Origin: Lachnospiraceae bacterium UBA1755
GTDB taxonomy: Bacteria; Bacillota; Clostridia; Lachnospirales; Lachnospiraceae
Length of the DNA stretch: 33,931 bases
NCBI GenBank assembly: GCA_002314805.1
Contig: DCHJ01000062.1
Location: 1-33,931 of the forward strand
Direction: 5' to 3'
Below the pieces are notes generated by a model. It searched no databases. It was not told where the DNA came from and saw only the letters and a list, made by a program, of their open reading frames with translations. Of this stretch, positions 7,941-16,253 are shown one piece after another. Both the position numbers and the translations under genes were made by a program. The first letter of the stretch is position 1; each line of letters opens with the position of its first letter.

Positions 7941-10900
7941 TCAGCTTCCGCCTTTCTAAAATACTTCTCGCCGATCAGCAGATATCCTTCCTCGTCCTTC
8001 TTTCCTGCGCCGATTCCGAGGAATCCGCCCTTTTCTGCTTTGACCATCGCTTTCTTAATCAGCCGCTCTATCTCATATTCATAGAAGCCCTGCTTGTCTT
8101 CCAGCAGATCATCGCAGAAATCGAGCATGAAGTCTTCCGCGCCCTCCGTCATCCTGGCGTGATTACGGAATGCCGTGAGCCGCGCGAACCTGAAAAGTTC
8201 CTGTTCGGTGTACTGCTTTCCTTCAAAAACTGCGGTGAACGATTTCTTTAGTTCCGGAATCTTCTTCAGCATCGTGAGAATATTCGCCCGTGTGTCTGTA
8301 AATGCGACGAGAAGCGAGCGGTCATCCTTGCTCAGCACCTCGGAAAACTCCTGGAGCTGCTTCGGCGAAAGCGAAGCTGCCTGCTCGACGATTACCATGT
8401 TTCCCACAAAATGGCTGAGTGCCGACCGGATGCTGGCGCTTCCGATCTTTTCCGACGTAATCTTTAAAAGCTTCGACGGGCAATCCGCATTCCGCTCTGA
8501 GATCTCCTTCATCTTTTCGCGTGCGCATTGCAATGTAAGGACAGAATTCTTTCCGTAGACCAGGAAATGCCAGATGCCCTTCGTGACGCCGCGGTCATAC
8601 GGAAGGCCAAAAAGTTTTTCCTCGTCCTTGATCCGCTCTTCCTCGGCTAACATCTCAATCGTTTCTTTCGAAACTTCTGATTCTTTTTCGTCTTCTTCCT
8701 CTTCTTCGCCGTCTATTTCAAGTTCATCGAAGAAGTTTTCCGCCGCCGGTTTCACTTCCGAGGCTTCCGCGTTTTCAGACTCGTCCGCCTCGTCATCCTC
8801 TTCAGCATCAATAACTTCGTCCGAGTTTCCACCCTCTTCATCAGCTGATTCTTCATCAGATTCGGTGTCGGATTCTTCGTCGGATCCTTCATCAGCTTCG
8901 GCGTCGGATCCTTCATCGGATTCGGTGTCGGATTCTTCGTCGGATTCATCGGTTGAATCATCCTCTGATTCATCAGCAAACTCTTCAGCCGAGTCCGCAT
9001 CAGCTTCAGTATCTGATTCGCAGTTCACATCTTTCTCTTCTGATTCGTCATCAAAGTTGACCGCCGGTGCGATAAACTCATCTTCTGCCGATTTATCTAC
9101 GTCATCGCTTTCTTCAGCAGAATCATCTTCTTCGGTAAAGTTATCGCTTTCTTCGGCAGAATCATCTTCTTCGGTAAAGTTATCGCTTTCTTCAGCAAAC
9201 GCATCGGCTTCTTCAGGTTCTTCGTCTGACCGAGCATCCGCTTCCTGATCATCGTTCGAATCAAAATTCAAATAATCAGCCGGTTCTTCTTCGTCATTCG
9301 AATTATCATATGTACCGCCGCGAGAATCATTATCCGGTTTAATGGCCTCGATGATCTCGTCAGCTTCGGAATCCTCGTCCTCATCATCCCAAAGGTTGCT
9401 GAACGGGTCATCCTCTTCTAAATCTGTATCTTCTTTCTTTTCTTTTACGGCGCTGATGGGCTCGTCATCCATCTCTGACCGGAAGTCGAGATCGACATCA
9501 TCACGGGCATCTTCTTCACGAGCATCTTCTTCAGACGATTCACACGTGATATCCATACGGCCAAAGCGCTCCGCGCTATCGTCATCGCTATCCTCGGTCT
9601 GGCTGAAGCCCTCGAGATCGTCATCCTCGCTGAAGTCCTCGAGGTCGTCGTCATCGTCGTCCTTATCGGCGTCTTCCGCTTCTGCAGATTTCTTGCCGAA
9701 CAGCCATCCAAAGAACGACTTTTTCTTCGGTTTCTCCGCCGCTTTCTCTTCGGCCGGCTCCAGTTCATCCGCCGCCTCGTCGTCAAAAAGTTCTTCCGAA
9801 TCCAGCTTTTGGCCGATCTCGTCGTCCTTCTCCGATGAAGCCTTTCCGTTTTCCTGTGCCTTCGTCACCGAGAACACGACATGCTCGTCAGGCGCTGTAA
9901 TGGTCGCGTCCTCTTCCTCGCGTTCGATTTCCGAGAGGACTGCAGCCTCTGCCTCCTGCAAAAGCTCCGACTTCTTACTCGGAGCAGTAAATCCTTCAAA
10001 ACTGTATAGGTCGTCCGCCGCGAAAACGCCGCTTTCTTCCACTTCATCAACGGTTGAGTGGACCGAACGCGGACTCAGATAACGGTCCTCGCTAAAGAAC
10101 CGCTGCACTTCTGTTCTCATTTCGCCGACATCCAGTTCGAATGCCAGATTGGCCGCCGTCGGTTCCACTATCGGGAAAGCCGGCGCGGCATACGAATCGG
10201 TTTCTGCCGTTTCTGCGGACGCCGCTTCGGGCGCAATTTCATCTTCCAGCTGGTACGGGAAGTTCAGTTTTTCCGCTTCATACGGTGTTTTTTCTGAGGT
10301 CACATTGAGGTCGTCGCTGCTCTGTCCGTCATTTGAATCAGCGTTCTCCTCATAATACGGGTTCTCTTCCGGAGCATTCTCCTCGGAGAAATCGCCTTCA
10401 GCTTCCGCATTCTCATCCGGCATTTCGTAAAGGCCGTTATCCGTCCCGTCATTGAATTCTTCCTTATACGGGTCAGTCGGCACCGCATCTTCCGGAACAT
10501 TCGGCATGCCGGTCAGCTGGTCACGAAGCGCATGCGCTTTATCGAGATATTTTCCCGAATTGAACCACAGGTCAATGTCATCACACACCTGTGCGGCCTC
10601 TTCATAGCGGTCGTTCCGCGCATAGAGTTCGGCCAGTTCATACAGCCAGCGGTCGTCGGGCTCTTCCCGCTTATATCTTTCGAGAATCCGGATCAGCTTC
10701 GTGTCCGGCGCATTCTCCGCCACGGCAATCCGATATTCCAGAATCAGGCGTGCAGGATCATTCTTGGCAATCTGGCAGAATTCCTGATAATAATCTTTCG
10801 CAGCGTCAATGCCGCCGTTCTTCAGCGCCACCTTGCAAAGGCGCTCTAAAAGACCGCGGCTCTTCGGCGTCATCTCGAGGGCCATTACGAGGATATCCTC

Positions 10901-11077
10901 CGCATCTTCATAGCGGCGGCATTTCTCATAAGCGTCCGCGATATTCTGAAGCCGCCGTGGCTGTTCGACGAGATTCAGGTTCAGCTCGTCAAAAATCGCC
11001 ACCGCGCCTTCAAAGTCGCGATCGTCCATCAGGTCTTCGCCCTTTTGTACTTTTCGTTCAAACTCATACTTGTCCAT
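7937..11077 (-). CDS. Large TPR / acidic low-complexity / degenerate AAA+-like protein
   Basis: A 1046-residue protein with three visible parts. Residues about 1-190 form helical tetratricopeptide-like repeats (EDLMDDRDFEGAVAIFDELN, ADAYEKCRRYEDAEDIL, LYARNDRYEEAAQVCDD). Residues about 200-810 are extremely acidic and Ser/Asp/Glu-rich, presumably disordered, with a basic-aromatic island KKKSFFGWLFGKK near residue 452 and a 13-residue tandem repeat (SDNFTEEDDSAEE). Residues about 830-1000 resemble the CbbX/SpoVK class of AAA+ domains in layout: an NPGL-like IPELKKSF block and EGKQYTEQELFRFARL where the YSxEEL lid motif falls. However, there is no P-loop GKT, and the Walker B position reads MVIVEQAASL. 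No signal peptide is seen. It is encoded between recR and cvpA and overlaps cvpA by 4 bases. Function unknown; scaffold or pseudo-ATPase is inference. Confidence 0.75.
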   Translation of the reverse strand: MDKYEFERKVQKGEDLMDDRDFEGAVAIFDELNLNLVEQPRRLQNIADAYEKCRRYEDAEDILVMALEMTPKSRGLLERLCKVALKNGGIDAAKDYYQEFCQIAKNDPARLILEYRIAVAENAPDTKLIRILERYKREEPDDRWLYELAELYARNDRYEEAAQVCDDIDLWFNSGKYLDKAHALRDQLTGMPNVPEDAVPTDPYKEEFNDGTDNGLYEMPDENAEAEGDFSEENAPEENPYYEENADSNDGQSSDDLNVTSEKTPYEAEKLNFPYQLEDEIAPEAASAETAETDSYAAPAFPIVEPTAANLAFELDVGEMRTEVQRFFSEDRYLSPRSVHSTVDEVEESGVFAADDLYSFEGFTAPSKKSELLQEAEAAVLSEIEREEEDATITAPDEHVVFSVTKAQENGKASSEKDDEIGQKLDSEELFDDEAADELEPAEEKAAEKPKKKSFFGWLFGKKSAEAEDADKDDDDDDLEDFSEDDDLEGFSQTEDSDDDSAERFGRMDITCESSEEDAREEDARDDVDLDFRSEMDDEPISAVKEKKEDTDLEEDDPFSNLWDDEDEDSEADEIIEAIKPDNDSRGGTYDNSNDEEEPADYLNFDSNDDQEADARSDEEPEEADAFAEESDNFTEEDDSAEESDNFTEEDDSAEESDDVDKSAEDEFIAPAVNFDDESEEKDVNCESDTEADADSAEEFADESEDDSTDESDEESDTESDEGSDAEADEGSDEESDTESDEESADEEGGNSDEVIDAEEDDEADESENAEASEVKPAAENFFDELEIDGEEEEEDEKESEVSKETIEMLAEEERIKDEEKLFGLPYDRGVTKGIWHFLVYGKNSVLTLQCAREKMKEISERNADCPSKLLKITSEKIGSASIRSALSHFVGNMVIVEQAASLSPKQLQEFSEVLSKDDRSLLVAFTDTRANILTMLKKIPELKKSFTAVFEGKQYTEQELFRFARLTAFRNHARMTEGAEDFMLDFCDDLLEDKQGFYEYEIERLIKKAMVKAEKGGFLGIGAGKKDEEGYLLIGEKYFRKAEAE
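9103..9201 (-). repeat. 39-bp in-frame tandem repeat in the acidic region
   Basis: Two near-identical 39-bp copies (9103-9141, 9142-9180) and a partial third from 9181 encode a 13-residue repeat containing NFTEEDDSAEES. A neighbouring block (about 8850-8960) repeats Ser-Asp-Glu/Thr units of six to twelve residues. Such in-frame repeats suggest length variation between strains. Confidence 0.8.
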
Positions 11078-11094
11078 AAAGACTCCTGCTTCGA

Positions 11095-11691
11095 TTAGAG
11101 TTCTGTACGCCCCTCTAATGCCCGTAACAATGTTACTTCATCGATATATTCCAAATCGCCGCCGACCGGGACGCCGCTGGCGATCCGCGTCACTTTGATG
11201 CCGCTCGGTTTGATCAGTTTGCTGATATACATCGCGGTCGTCTCGCCCTCGAGGCTGTTGTTCGTCGCAATGATAACCTCCTGGACATCGCCCTCGAGCC
11301 GTTTGATCAGCTCTTTCAGCCGGATGTCCGCGGGGCCGATTCCCATCATGGGCGAAATCGCGCCGTGAAGCACATGGTAGACGCCGTCAAACTTGCCGGT
11401 TTTTTCATATGCGGCCAGGTCGCGTGTCGTTTCGACCACCATCACCGTCGTATGGTCGCGCGCCGGATTCGCACAGATTGGGCAGATATCCTGGTCCGTC
11501 AATGTGCAGCATTCCCGGCAGTAACGCACGTTTTTGCGTGCGTCGACCAATGCGTCCGCGAGGGAGAGGACATTGTCCTCCGGCATATTAATGATATGGA
11601 AGGCCAGACGCTGCGCAGTTTTCGGTCCCACGCCGGGGAGTCCGGAAAGCTGCTCTATCAGCTTCGTGACGCGCGTTCCGTAATAATCCAT
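11095..11691 (-). CDS. recR: Recombination mediator RecR
   Basis: Acts with RecO (and RecF) to load RecA on SSB-coated DNA during repair. At 198 residues it has standard length. The N-terminal helix-hairpin-helix (LIEQLSGLPGVGPKTAQRLA), the zinc finger CRECCTLTDQDICPIC (about residues 57-72) and the Toprim domain (VMVVETTRDLAAYEKTG, YHVLHGAISPMMGIGP, then EVIIATNNSLEGETTAMY) are all present. It starts one base after the ybaB stop, the conserved dnaX-ybaB-recR cluster. Confidence 0.98.
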   Translation of the reverse strand: MDYYGTRVTKLIEQLSGLPGVGPKTAQRLAFHIINMPEDNVLSLADALVDARKNVRYCRECCTLTDQDICPICANPARDHTTVMVVETTRDLAAYEKTGKFDGVYHVLHGAISPMMGIGPADIRLKELIKRLEGDVQEVIIATNNSLEGETTAMYISKLIKPSGIKVTRIASGVPVGGDLEYIDEVTLLRALEGRTEL

Positions 11692-11692
11692 T

Positions 11693-12034
11693 TTAGAAGA
11701 GTCCTCCGAGGCCTCCGGTCAGTTTCGACATGTTCGCATGGTTTTCCGCATCAATCGCACGGATTACTTCGTTCACCGCTGCCGCAATCATATCTTCCAG
11801 CATCTCGACATCATCCGGATCCACTGCCTCCGGGCTGATTTTCACGGATGTGACTTCCTTTTTGCCGTTCATAACGACCGTTACGGCTCCGCCGCCCGCT
11901 GTCGCAGTAAATTCCTTCTCTTCGAGGTCCTGCTGCTGTTGCTGCATCTGCTGCTGCATTTTCTGGACCTGCTTCATCATATTGTTCATGTTTCCCGGAA
12001 TCATTCCGCCCGGGTATCCGCCGTGTTTGCCCAT
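11693..12034 (-). CDS. ybaB: YbaB/EbfC-family nucleoid-associated protein
   Basis: A small dimeric DNA-binding protein. At 113 residues, a Gly/Met start is followed by a Met/Gln-rich helix (MMKQVQKMQQQMQQQQQDL) and the conserved core FTATAGGGAVTVVMNGKKEV, then KISPEAVDPDDVEMLEDMI. The Gln tract is a lineage embellishment. It lies 9 bases after dnaX and one base before recR. Confidence 0.96.
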   Translation of the reverse strand: MGKHGGYPGGMIPGNMNNMMKQVQKMQQQMQQQQQDLEEKEFTATAGGGAVTVVMNGKKEVTSVKISPEAVDPDDVEMLEDMIAAAVNEVIRAIDAENHANMSKLTGGLGGLF

Positions 12035-12043
12035 CTTTTCTCC

Positions 12044-13606
12044 TTATTCCTCTTCTTCAATATCCATTTCAATTCCCGGAATCCGGGGACCGATTACAAT
12101 CTTCGGTGCCTGTTCGTTGGATGAAAGCAGCCGGATGGAAATCTTAAAATCTTTCCCGTAGCGGTTTCTCAGCATCTCCTTCAATTCATCTATGAGCTTA
12201 TGGTTTTCCTGCAGCTGATAGTAGAAGTTTTTCTTGAACAGGAACTCGATCGCGTCCTTTTTCGCAGAAACCTGCGCCTCCCGGAAAATCGACCGGATCA
12301 ACCCCTGCTGGCCGGAAATGAGGCTCGCCCAGTCTTTCGACAATTGCGCATAATCGTCGTAAACTGCGGGGTCCACTTCGATCGTCTCCTGCGGGAGCAT
12401 TGACACGCCTCCGGCATTTGGAGCCGCCTTCGAGGCCGTCGGAACTGCTTTCCCGGAACCGATCATCTCCTCGAGATAACGCACGCGGTCCAGAATACTT
12501 TCATAATCGTCTTCTGTCTCAGGGCGCATCATCTTAATGACGGTGACCTCGAGAAGCACGCGCTTCGAAGCCGAATAGCGCATCTGGTTCGAAAGTTCGC
12601 TTAAAAGGCGGATGTAGCGCATAATCTGATCAATGTCAGAGCGCATGGCCTCTTCGCGCATCACTTCGAGATTCGCTTTCGAGATGCCGAGGACTTCTTC
12701 ACCGGGATTCTCCGTCTGAATAAGCATCACATTCCGAAGATACCAGATAAAATCGAGCACAAACTGGCCAATGTCCCGGCCGGCCGAAAGCATCTCGTCA
12801 ATGAGCGCCATGCAGCCCGGGATATCGCTGTCCATCACGCCGTTTAGGAATCGCGCATAGAGGGACTGGTCAACTGCGCCGAGGACGTCAAGCACACGCT
12901 CGTAAGTCAGCTTCTCGCCATAATAATACGAAACACATTGTTCTAAAATGGACAGTCCGTCTCGTGACGATCCGTCTGCGGAACGCGCAATATAAGTGAT
13001 GGCGGAATCTTCCGCTTCAATATTTTCTGCTTCAAGGATGGAACGGATCTGCTTCTCCAGTTCGCTAAGCGGAAGGCGTTTAAAATCGTAGCGCTGGCAC
13101 CGCGACAGGACGGTGACCGGAATCTTCTGGACTTCGGTAGTCGCCAGAACAAAAATCACGTATTCCGGCGGCTCTTCCAGCGTTTTCAGAAGCGCATTGA
13201 ACGCGCCGGGAGAAAGCATATGGACTTCGTCGATAATATAGACGCGGTATTTTCCTTCGGTCGGCTTATATTTGACTTCCTCGCGGATCTGGCGGATGTT
13301 TTCCACGCCGTTGTTCGATGCGGCATCGATTTCCACCACATTGACGGAAGCGCCGGAAAGGACAGACTTACAGGTCGGGCACTCATTACACGGGCTGCCG
13401 TCGACCGGATGCTCGCAGTTCACGGCTCGGGCGAAGATCTTCGCAATCGTCGTTTTACCGGTTCCGCGGGTGCCGCAGAAGAGATACGCATGTCCGATAC
13501 GGTCACTCTTTATTTGGTTTTTCAGCGTCCGCACTATGGCTTCCTGTCCGAAGACCTCTTCAAACTTTTTCGGCCGCCATTTCCGGTAAAGGGCTGTATA
13601 AGCCAT
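12044..13606 (-). CDS. dnaX: DNA polymerase III subunits gamma and tau
   Basis: Clamp-loader ATPase of the replisome. At 520 residues, domain I has Walker A GTRGTGKTTIAKIFARA, the zinc module CEHPVDGSPCNECPTC, Walker B VYIIDEVHML, NALLKTLEEPPEY and the sensor-1 VLSRCQRYDFKRL. Domain III and a moderately short tau-type C-terminus follow. Start ATG at 13606 has GGAAGGAG about 8 bases upstream. It heads the dnaX-ybaB-recR-TPR-cvpA transcription unit. No slippery heptamer for programmed frameshifting was looked for exhaustively. Confidence 0.97.
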   Translation of the reverse strand: MAYTALYRKWRPKKFEEVFGQEAIVRTLKNQIKSDRIGHAYLFCGTRGTGKTTIAKIFARAVNCEHPVDGSPCNECPTCKSVLSGASVNVVEIDAASNNGVENIRQIREEVKYKPTEGKYRVYIIDEVHMLSPGAFNALLKTLEEPPEYVIFVLATTEVQKIPVTVLSRCQRYDFKRLPLSELEKQIRSILEAENIEAEDSAITYIARSADGSSRDGLSILEQCVSYYYGEKLTYERVLDVLGAVDQSLYARFLNGVMDSDIPGCMALIDEMLSAGRDIGQFVLDFIWYLRNVMLIQTENPGEEVLGISKANLEVMREEAMRSDIDQIMRYIRLLSELSNQMRYSASKRVLLEVTVIKMMRPETEDDYESILDRVRYLEEMIGSGKAVPTASKAAPNAGGVSMLPQETIEVDPAVYDDYAQLSKDWASLISGQQGLIRSIFREAQVSAKKDAIEFLFKKNFYYQLQENHKLIDELKEMLRNRYGKDFKISIRLLSSNEQAPKIVIGPRIPGIEMDIEEEE

Positions 13607-13670
13607 CCGTTCTGCTCCTTCCCAAACCTATGGTATAAATGCACATTATAACCCACAATATTTGGATTAT

Positions 13671-13699
13671 ATTATATAACAAAAAAAGCCGTGTGACAA
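13671..13699 (-). promoter_or_regulatory. Candidate dnaX-operon promoter inside the murC terminator
   Basis: Minus strand: -35 TTGTCA (13694-13699), a 17-bp spacer and -10 TATAAT (13671-13676). The -35 box is part of the hairpin that terminates murC. A second TATAAT lies at 13645-13650 but lacks a convincing -35. Confidence 0.65.
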
Positions 13700-13720
13700 G
13701 GCATTTTGTCTACGGCTTTT
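13684..13720 (-). terminator. Intrinsic terminator downstream of murC
   Basis: Stem AAAAGCCGT / ACGGCTTTT with an inner GACAA/TTGTC helix. In the minus direction it is followed by seven T. It lies 37 bases after the murC stop and separates murC from dnaX. Confidence 0.88.
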
Positions 13721-13756
13721 CTGTAAAAAATTCAATTATTTTGTGGGTTTTCTGAG

Positions 13757-15145
13757 TTATTCGATCGCGTCCGCAAGCAGATAGGCGACTTTGTTGATGG
13801 TCTGAGAGCCGGCCACCAGCACGAGATCGCCGGGCTCGACATTCTTCTTCAAATAATCGACGATATCGTCAAACTCATGGATGACAATGCTCGGGATTCC
13901 GAACTTCTCTTCCACTTTCGCGGCGACATCCTTCGAATAGATGTTCCACTGGTTCGACTCGCGGTCCGAGTAAATCTCGTCGAGGATGACGCGATCCGCG
14001 CCTTCAAACGCATCGACGAACTCGTTAAAGAAATAATAGACGCGCGAATAAGTGTGCGCCTGGAAAACGACCCACAGCTTCTTATAGGGGAGCTTGCGGC
14101 AGCAGTCCACCGTCACCTTCAGTTCCGTCGGATGATGCGCATAGTCTTCGATGATCGTGATATCATTTTTCCGCGCCACCACCTGGAACCGGCGGTTCGC
14201 GCCACGGAAGCCGTCAAGCGTCTTTTCCACCACATCGCGGTGAATGCCGTAATAGAGGGCTACGCCGATCGCCGCCAATGCGTTCAGCACATTGTGCTGT
14301 CCGGGCACGCCAAGCGTAAAATGATCAAAATAGGCGCCTTTATAGAGAACGTCGAAACTCGCGCATCCGGATTCTGAATAAACAACGTTCGCTGCCTGAA
14401 GATCATTGCCGGCATTCAGACCGAAGCTTAACAGATGGCAGGTCAGCCCTTCCGTCACATCAAGCACGTCCCGCGAATCTCCCCAATAGATGAGGATCCC
14501 GCTGTCCGGAATAATCGCTGCGAATTTATGGAACGATTCTTTAATCTGCGGAAGTCCGCCCTTAAAGTAATCGAGATGGTCCTCTTCAATGTTCGTAATA
14601 ATGCCGACATTATGCGTCGTGCGTAAGAAAGAGTCGACATATTCGCACGATTCTATGACGAGGTGCTCGCCGTCAGACCATGCATGCCGGTCGCCCGTCG
14701 AAACACAGGGGCGGCGGCCGTCATTCGTGAGAAGCTCCGCTACCATGGCGGAAGTGGTCGTCTTTCCGTGCGTACCGGAAATACCGGTCGTTTCCGGATA
14801 GATGTGAGAAAGGAAGCCGAGATAGGTCGCGCGCTCCGCAAGCGGCAGGTTCAGTTCCTTCGCGCGGATCATTTCAGGATTCTCTGCGCGGATTGCTGCC
14901 GTGTAAACGACTAAATCGATCGAATCCGAAAGATTTTCCGCCTTCTGGCCGATATAAACGGTCGCGCCGAGCGCCCGAAGATTCTCCGCGTATTGCGAAT
15001 CCTTCATGTCGGAGCCTTCGACCGTAAAGCCCTGCATGACTGCCATCTCTGCCAGACCATGCATGCTGCTGCCGCCGATTCCGATAAAGTAAATTTTTCG
15101 GATTTCCTTCCCGAACTGCTTTAGCAGCTCGCCTTTCATGTCCAT
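13757..15145 (-). CDS. murC: UDP-N-acetylmuramate--L-alanine ligase
   Basis: Adds L-alanine to UDP-MurNAc, the first peptide step of peptidoglycan synthesis, using ATP. I start it at 15145 (MDMKGELLKQFG), where AAAGGAG lies 8 bases upstream; the longer frame has no such site and runs toward the SRP RNA. That gives 462 residues, normal for MurC. Motifs: the dinucleotide-like FIGIGGSSMHGLAEM, GTHGKTTTSAMVAELL (P-loop), EDYAHHPTELKVTV and FQAHTYSRVYYF. It lies between the SRP RNA gene and dnaX and ends at its own terminator. Confidence 0.97.
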   Translation of the reverse strand: MDMKGELLKQFGKEIRKIYFIGIGGSSMHGLAEMAVMQGFTVEGSDMKDSQYAENLRALGATVYIGQKAENLSDSIDLVVYTAAIRAENPEMIRAKELNLPLAERATYLGFLSHIYPETTGISGTHGKTTTSAMVAELLTNDGRRPCVSTGDRHAWSDGEHLVIESCEYVDSFLRTTHNVGIITNIEEDHLDYFKGGLPQIKESFHKFAAIIPDSGILIYWGDSRDVLDVTEGLTCHLLSFGLNAGNDLQAANVVYSESGCASFDVLYKGAYFDHFTLGVPGQHNVLNALAAIGVALYYGIHRDVVEKTLDGFRGANRRFQVVARKNDITIIEDYAHHPTELKVTVDCCRKLPYKKLWVVFQAHTYSRVYYFFNEFVDAFEGADRVILDEIYSDRESNQWNIYSKDVAAKVEEKFGIPSIVIHEFDDIVDYLKKNVEPGDLVLVAGSQTINKVAYLLADAIE

Positions 15146-15167
15146 AAGACAGGCTCCTTTATCCGTT

Positions 15168-15190
15168 CCCCGCGGAATTCTCCGCTGGGG
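15168..15190 (-). other. Hairpin in the murC leader / SRP RNA downstream region
   Basis: On the minus strand CCCC-A-GCGGA / TCCGC-GGGG forms a 9-bp stem with one bulged A and a tiny loop. There is no U run after it. It lies between the SRP RNA 3' end and the murC ribosome binding site and could protect the SRP RNA 3' end or modulate read-through into murC; both are inference. Confidence 0.6.
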
Positions 15191-15206
15191 TAATGAGCAT
15201 AATAAT

Positions 15207-15467
15207 ACCACGCGCCTTCCTTCGAACTACAGGTTAAACGTTACTCCGCAGTTAGCTGCTCCCGGGCAGCCTTATGTCACATAAAAAGGTCTGCTTAGTG
15301 CTGCTCCGTTCCCGGCCTGACACGGTTCACAGGATTCTATTGCATAAGACCCGGGCATCAACGCCACTTGCAGAAGGCAGCTTCACACCTGCGGCCCTCC
15401 GGTCGGCATCACCCCTGCTAAGCGGAATGCAGGTACAGGGCACCGCTAACGCCCCGGCTGCGCGGTA
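15207..15467 (-). ncRNA. ffs: Signal recognition particle RNA, Bacillus type with Alu domain
   Basis: RNA scaffold of SRP that binds Ffh and targets nascent membrane proteins. The minus strand carries the Alu-domain block resembling the Bacillus scRNA (GGCGTTAGCGGTGCCCTGTA then CCTGCATTCCGCTTAGCAGG) and the universal S-domain tip GTGAACCGTGTCAGG, then CCGGGAACGGAGCAGCACTA with its GGAA tetraloop. The 3' part has GAGCAGCTAACTGCGGAGTAACG. The ends are set by pairing ACCGCGC at the 5' end with GCGCGTGGT at the 3' end and by the promoter, giving about 260 nt, near the 271 nt of B. subtilis. Location next to dnaX/murC is common in Firmicutes. Exact ends may be off by a few bases. Confidence 0.93.
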
Positions 15468-15473
15468 AGAATC

Positions 15474-15502
15474 ATTATACAAAGTCCGTTCCTATTTGTC
15501 AA
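15474..15502 (-). promoter_or_regulatory. Consensus promoter of the SRP RNA gene
   Basis: Minus strand: perfect -35 TTGACA (15497-15502), a 17-bp spacer and perfect -10 TATAAT (15474-15479), with the start expected around 15467. This is the strongest promoter I see in the window, as expected for a stable RNA. Confidence 0.94.
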
Positions 15503-15521
15503 TTTGTTCCAGCACCTCCGC

Positions 15522-16016
15522 TCATCGCCCGCCTAATGCCTCCACCTGTCGGACCTCCGCTTTGATCTCCATATTTTGAAGCAAAAACCCATCCGGGTTT
15601 CCTTCTGTTCTCTGGAGAACGAGGCGCGCCGTTTTTCGCCCGGTTACAGCTTCCAATTCCCCTTCCCCCTCGGAAAATACTGCGCGGAATCCCTCCGGTA
15701 CATTTTCTGCGTATAGGCGGTAGTATATCGGCACCTCCGAATGATTGACCACGTCGAACCGATAAACGACCATATCATCAGGATCGTTCAGGTCCAATAC
15801 CGCGTTGTCGGAAACAGGAACCGGCGTCGTGATCTCAACGTCAAATGCCGCCACGCGCGCAGAATCTGCCCCCTCGCTCTTCGTCCGATAAGCGCCATAG
15901 GTTTCGGCTTCCGGAATCAGAAGAAGGCAAAAAATCAGCAGAAAACCGGAAAGAAGCAGCGGGTGCGGTGCCGCTGCGCGAGAATATCGTTCTTTCTGAC
16001 GCCTTTTTCTGTTCAT
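15522..16016 (-). CDS. Secreted protein with a SipW-type processing site (TasA-locus partner)
   Basis: A protein of 164 residues from the ATG at 16016, where GAGG lies 6 bases upstream; an in-frame ATG at 16028 is the alternative. A strongly basic N-terminus (MNRKRRQKERYSR) is followed by a hydrophobic core (LLLSGFLLIFCLLLIP) and then TYGAYRTKSEGADSARVAAF. That last stretch parallels the AKYTTKAGSSDGARTAYWGF stretch of the upstream TasA-like protein, pointing to cleavage by the same SipW-type peptidase. The mature part looks like one beta-sandwich (DMVVYRFDVVNHSEVPIYYR). By position in a sipW-tasA-like cluster it may be an anchoring or assembly subunit comparable to TapA, but I see no sequence proof of that. 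Confidence 0.7.
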   Translation of the reverse strand: MNRKRRQKERYSRAAAPHPLLLSGFLLIFCLLLIPEAETYGAYRTKSEGADSARVAAFDVEITTPVPVSDNAVLDLNDPDDMVVYRFDVVNHSEVPIYYRLYAENVPEGFRAVFSEGEGELEAVTGRKTARLVLQRTEGNPDGFLLQNMEIKAEVRQVEALGGR

Positions 16017-16195
16017 CTTATACCTCATTCCTTCTCTCCGAAAGTAATTCTTTCTCCGTTCTTCTACGCAAGAAGCTCTATCGTTTTTTCTTCTCTCGAA
16101 GACTGAACCGTCCCTTCAGTTCCTCCTCGCAAAGAATAATCAGTTCATAAACCTTTTTCGAAACAGTTATCCCCCGTCATTTCCCGTTGTGAATG

Positions 16196-16224
16196 CGGAG
16201 CGTGCGGCCACGGCGCACGCTCCG
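16196..16224 (-). other. Perfect 11-bp hairpin after the TasA-like gene
   Basis: CGGAGCGTGCG / CGCACGCTCCG with a 7-base loop, 30 bases downstream of the TasA-like stop. There is no T run after it on either strand, so it is not a classic intrinsic terminator. An mRNA-stabilising or processing hairpin that makes expression of the two substrate genes unequal is plausible. The rest of the 237-base gap (16017-16253) shows nothing recognisable. Confidence 0.75.
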
Positions 16225-16253
16225 TGTACATTTAGGGAGAATTTAAAGGGAGA

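Noticed and set aside
8850..9200. CRISPR-like periodicity
   Set aside because: The repeats are in-frame coding repeats without spacers of unique sequence.
8574..9248. Long Ser-rich open frame on the plus strand (224 codons) and another at 9342-10082
   Set aside because: They are antisense shadows of the Asp/Glu/Ser-rich region; GAN/TCN codon bias keeps the opposite frame open. No ribosome binding site or family resemblance.
15146..15211. Extended N-terminus of MurC
   Set aside because: The extra residues have no family match and approach the SRP RNA 3' end; the ATG at 15145 follows AAAGGAG.
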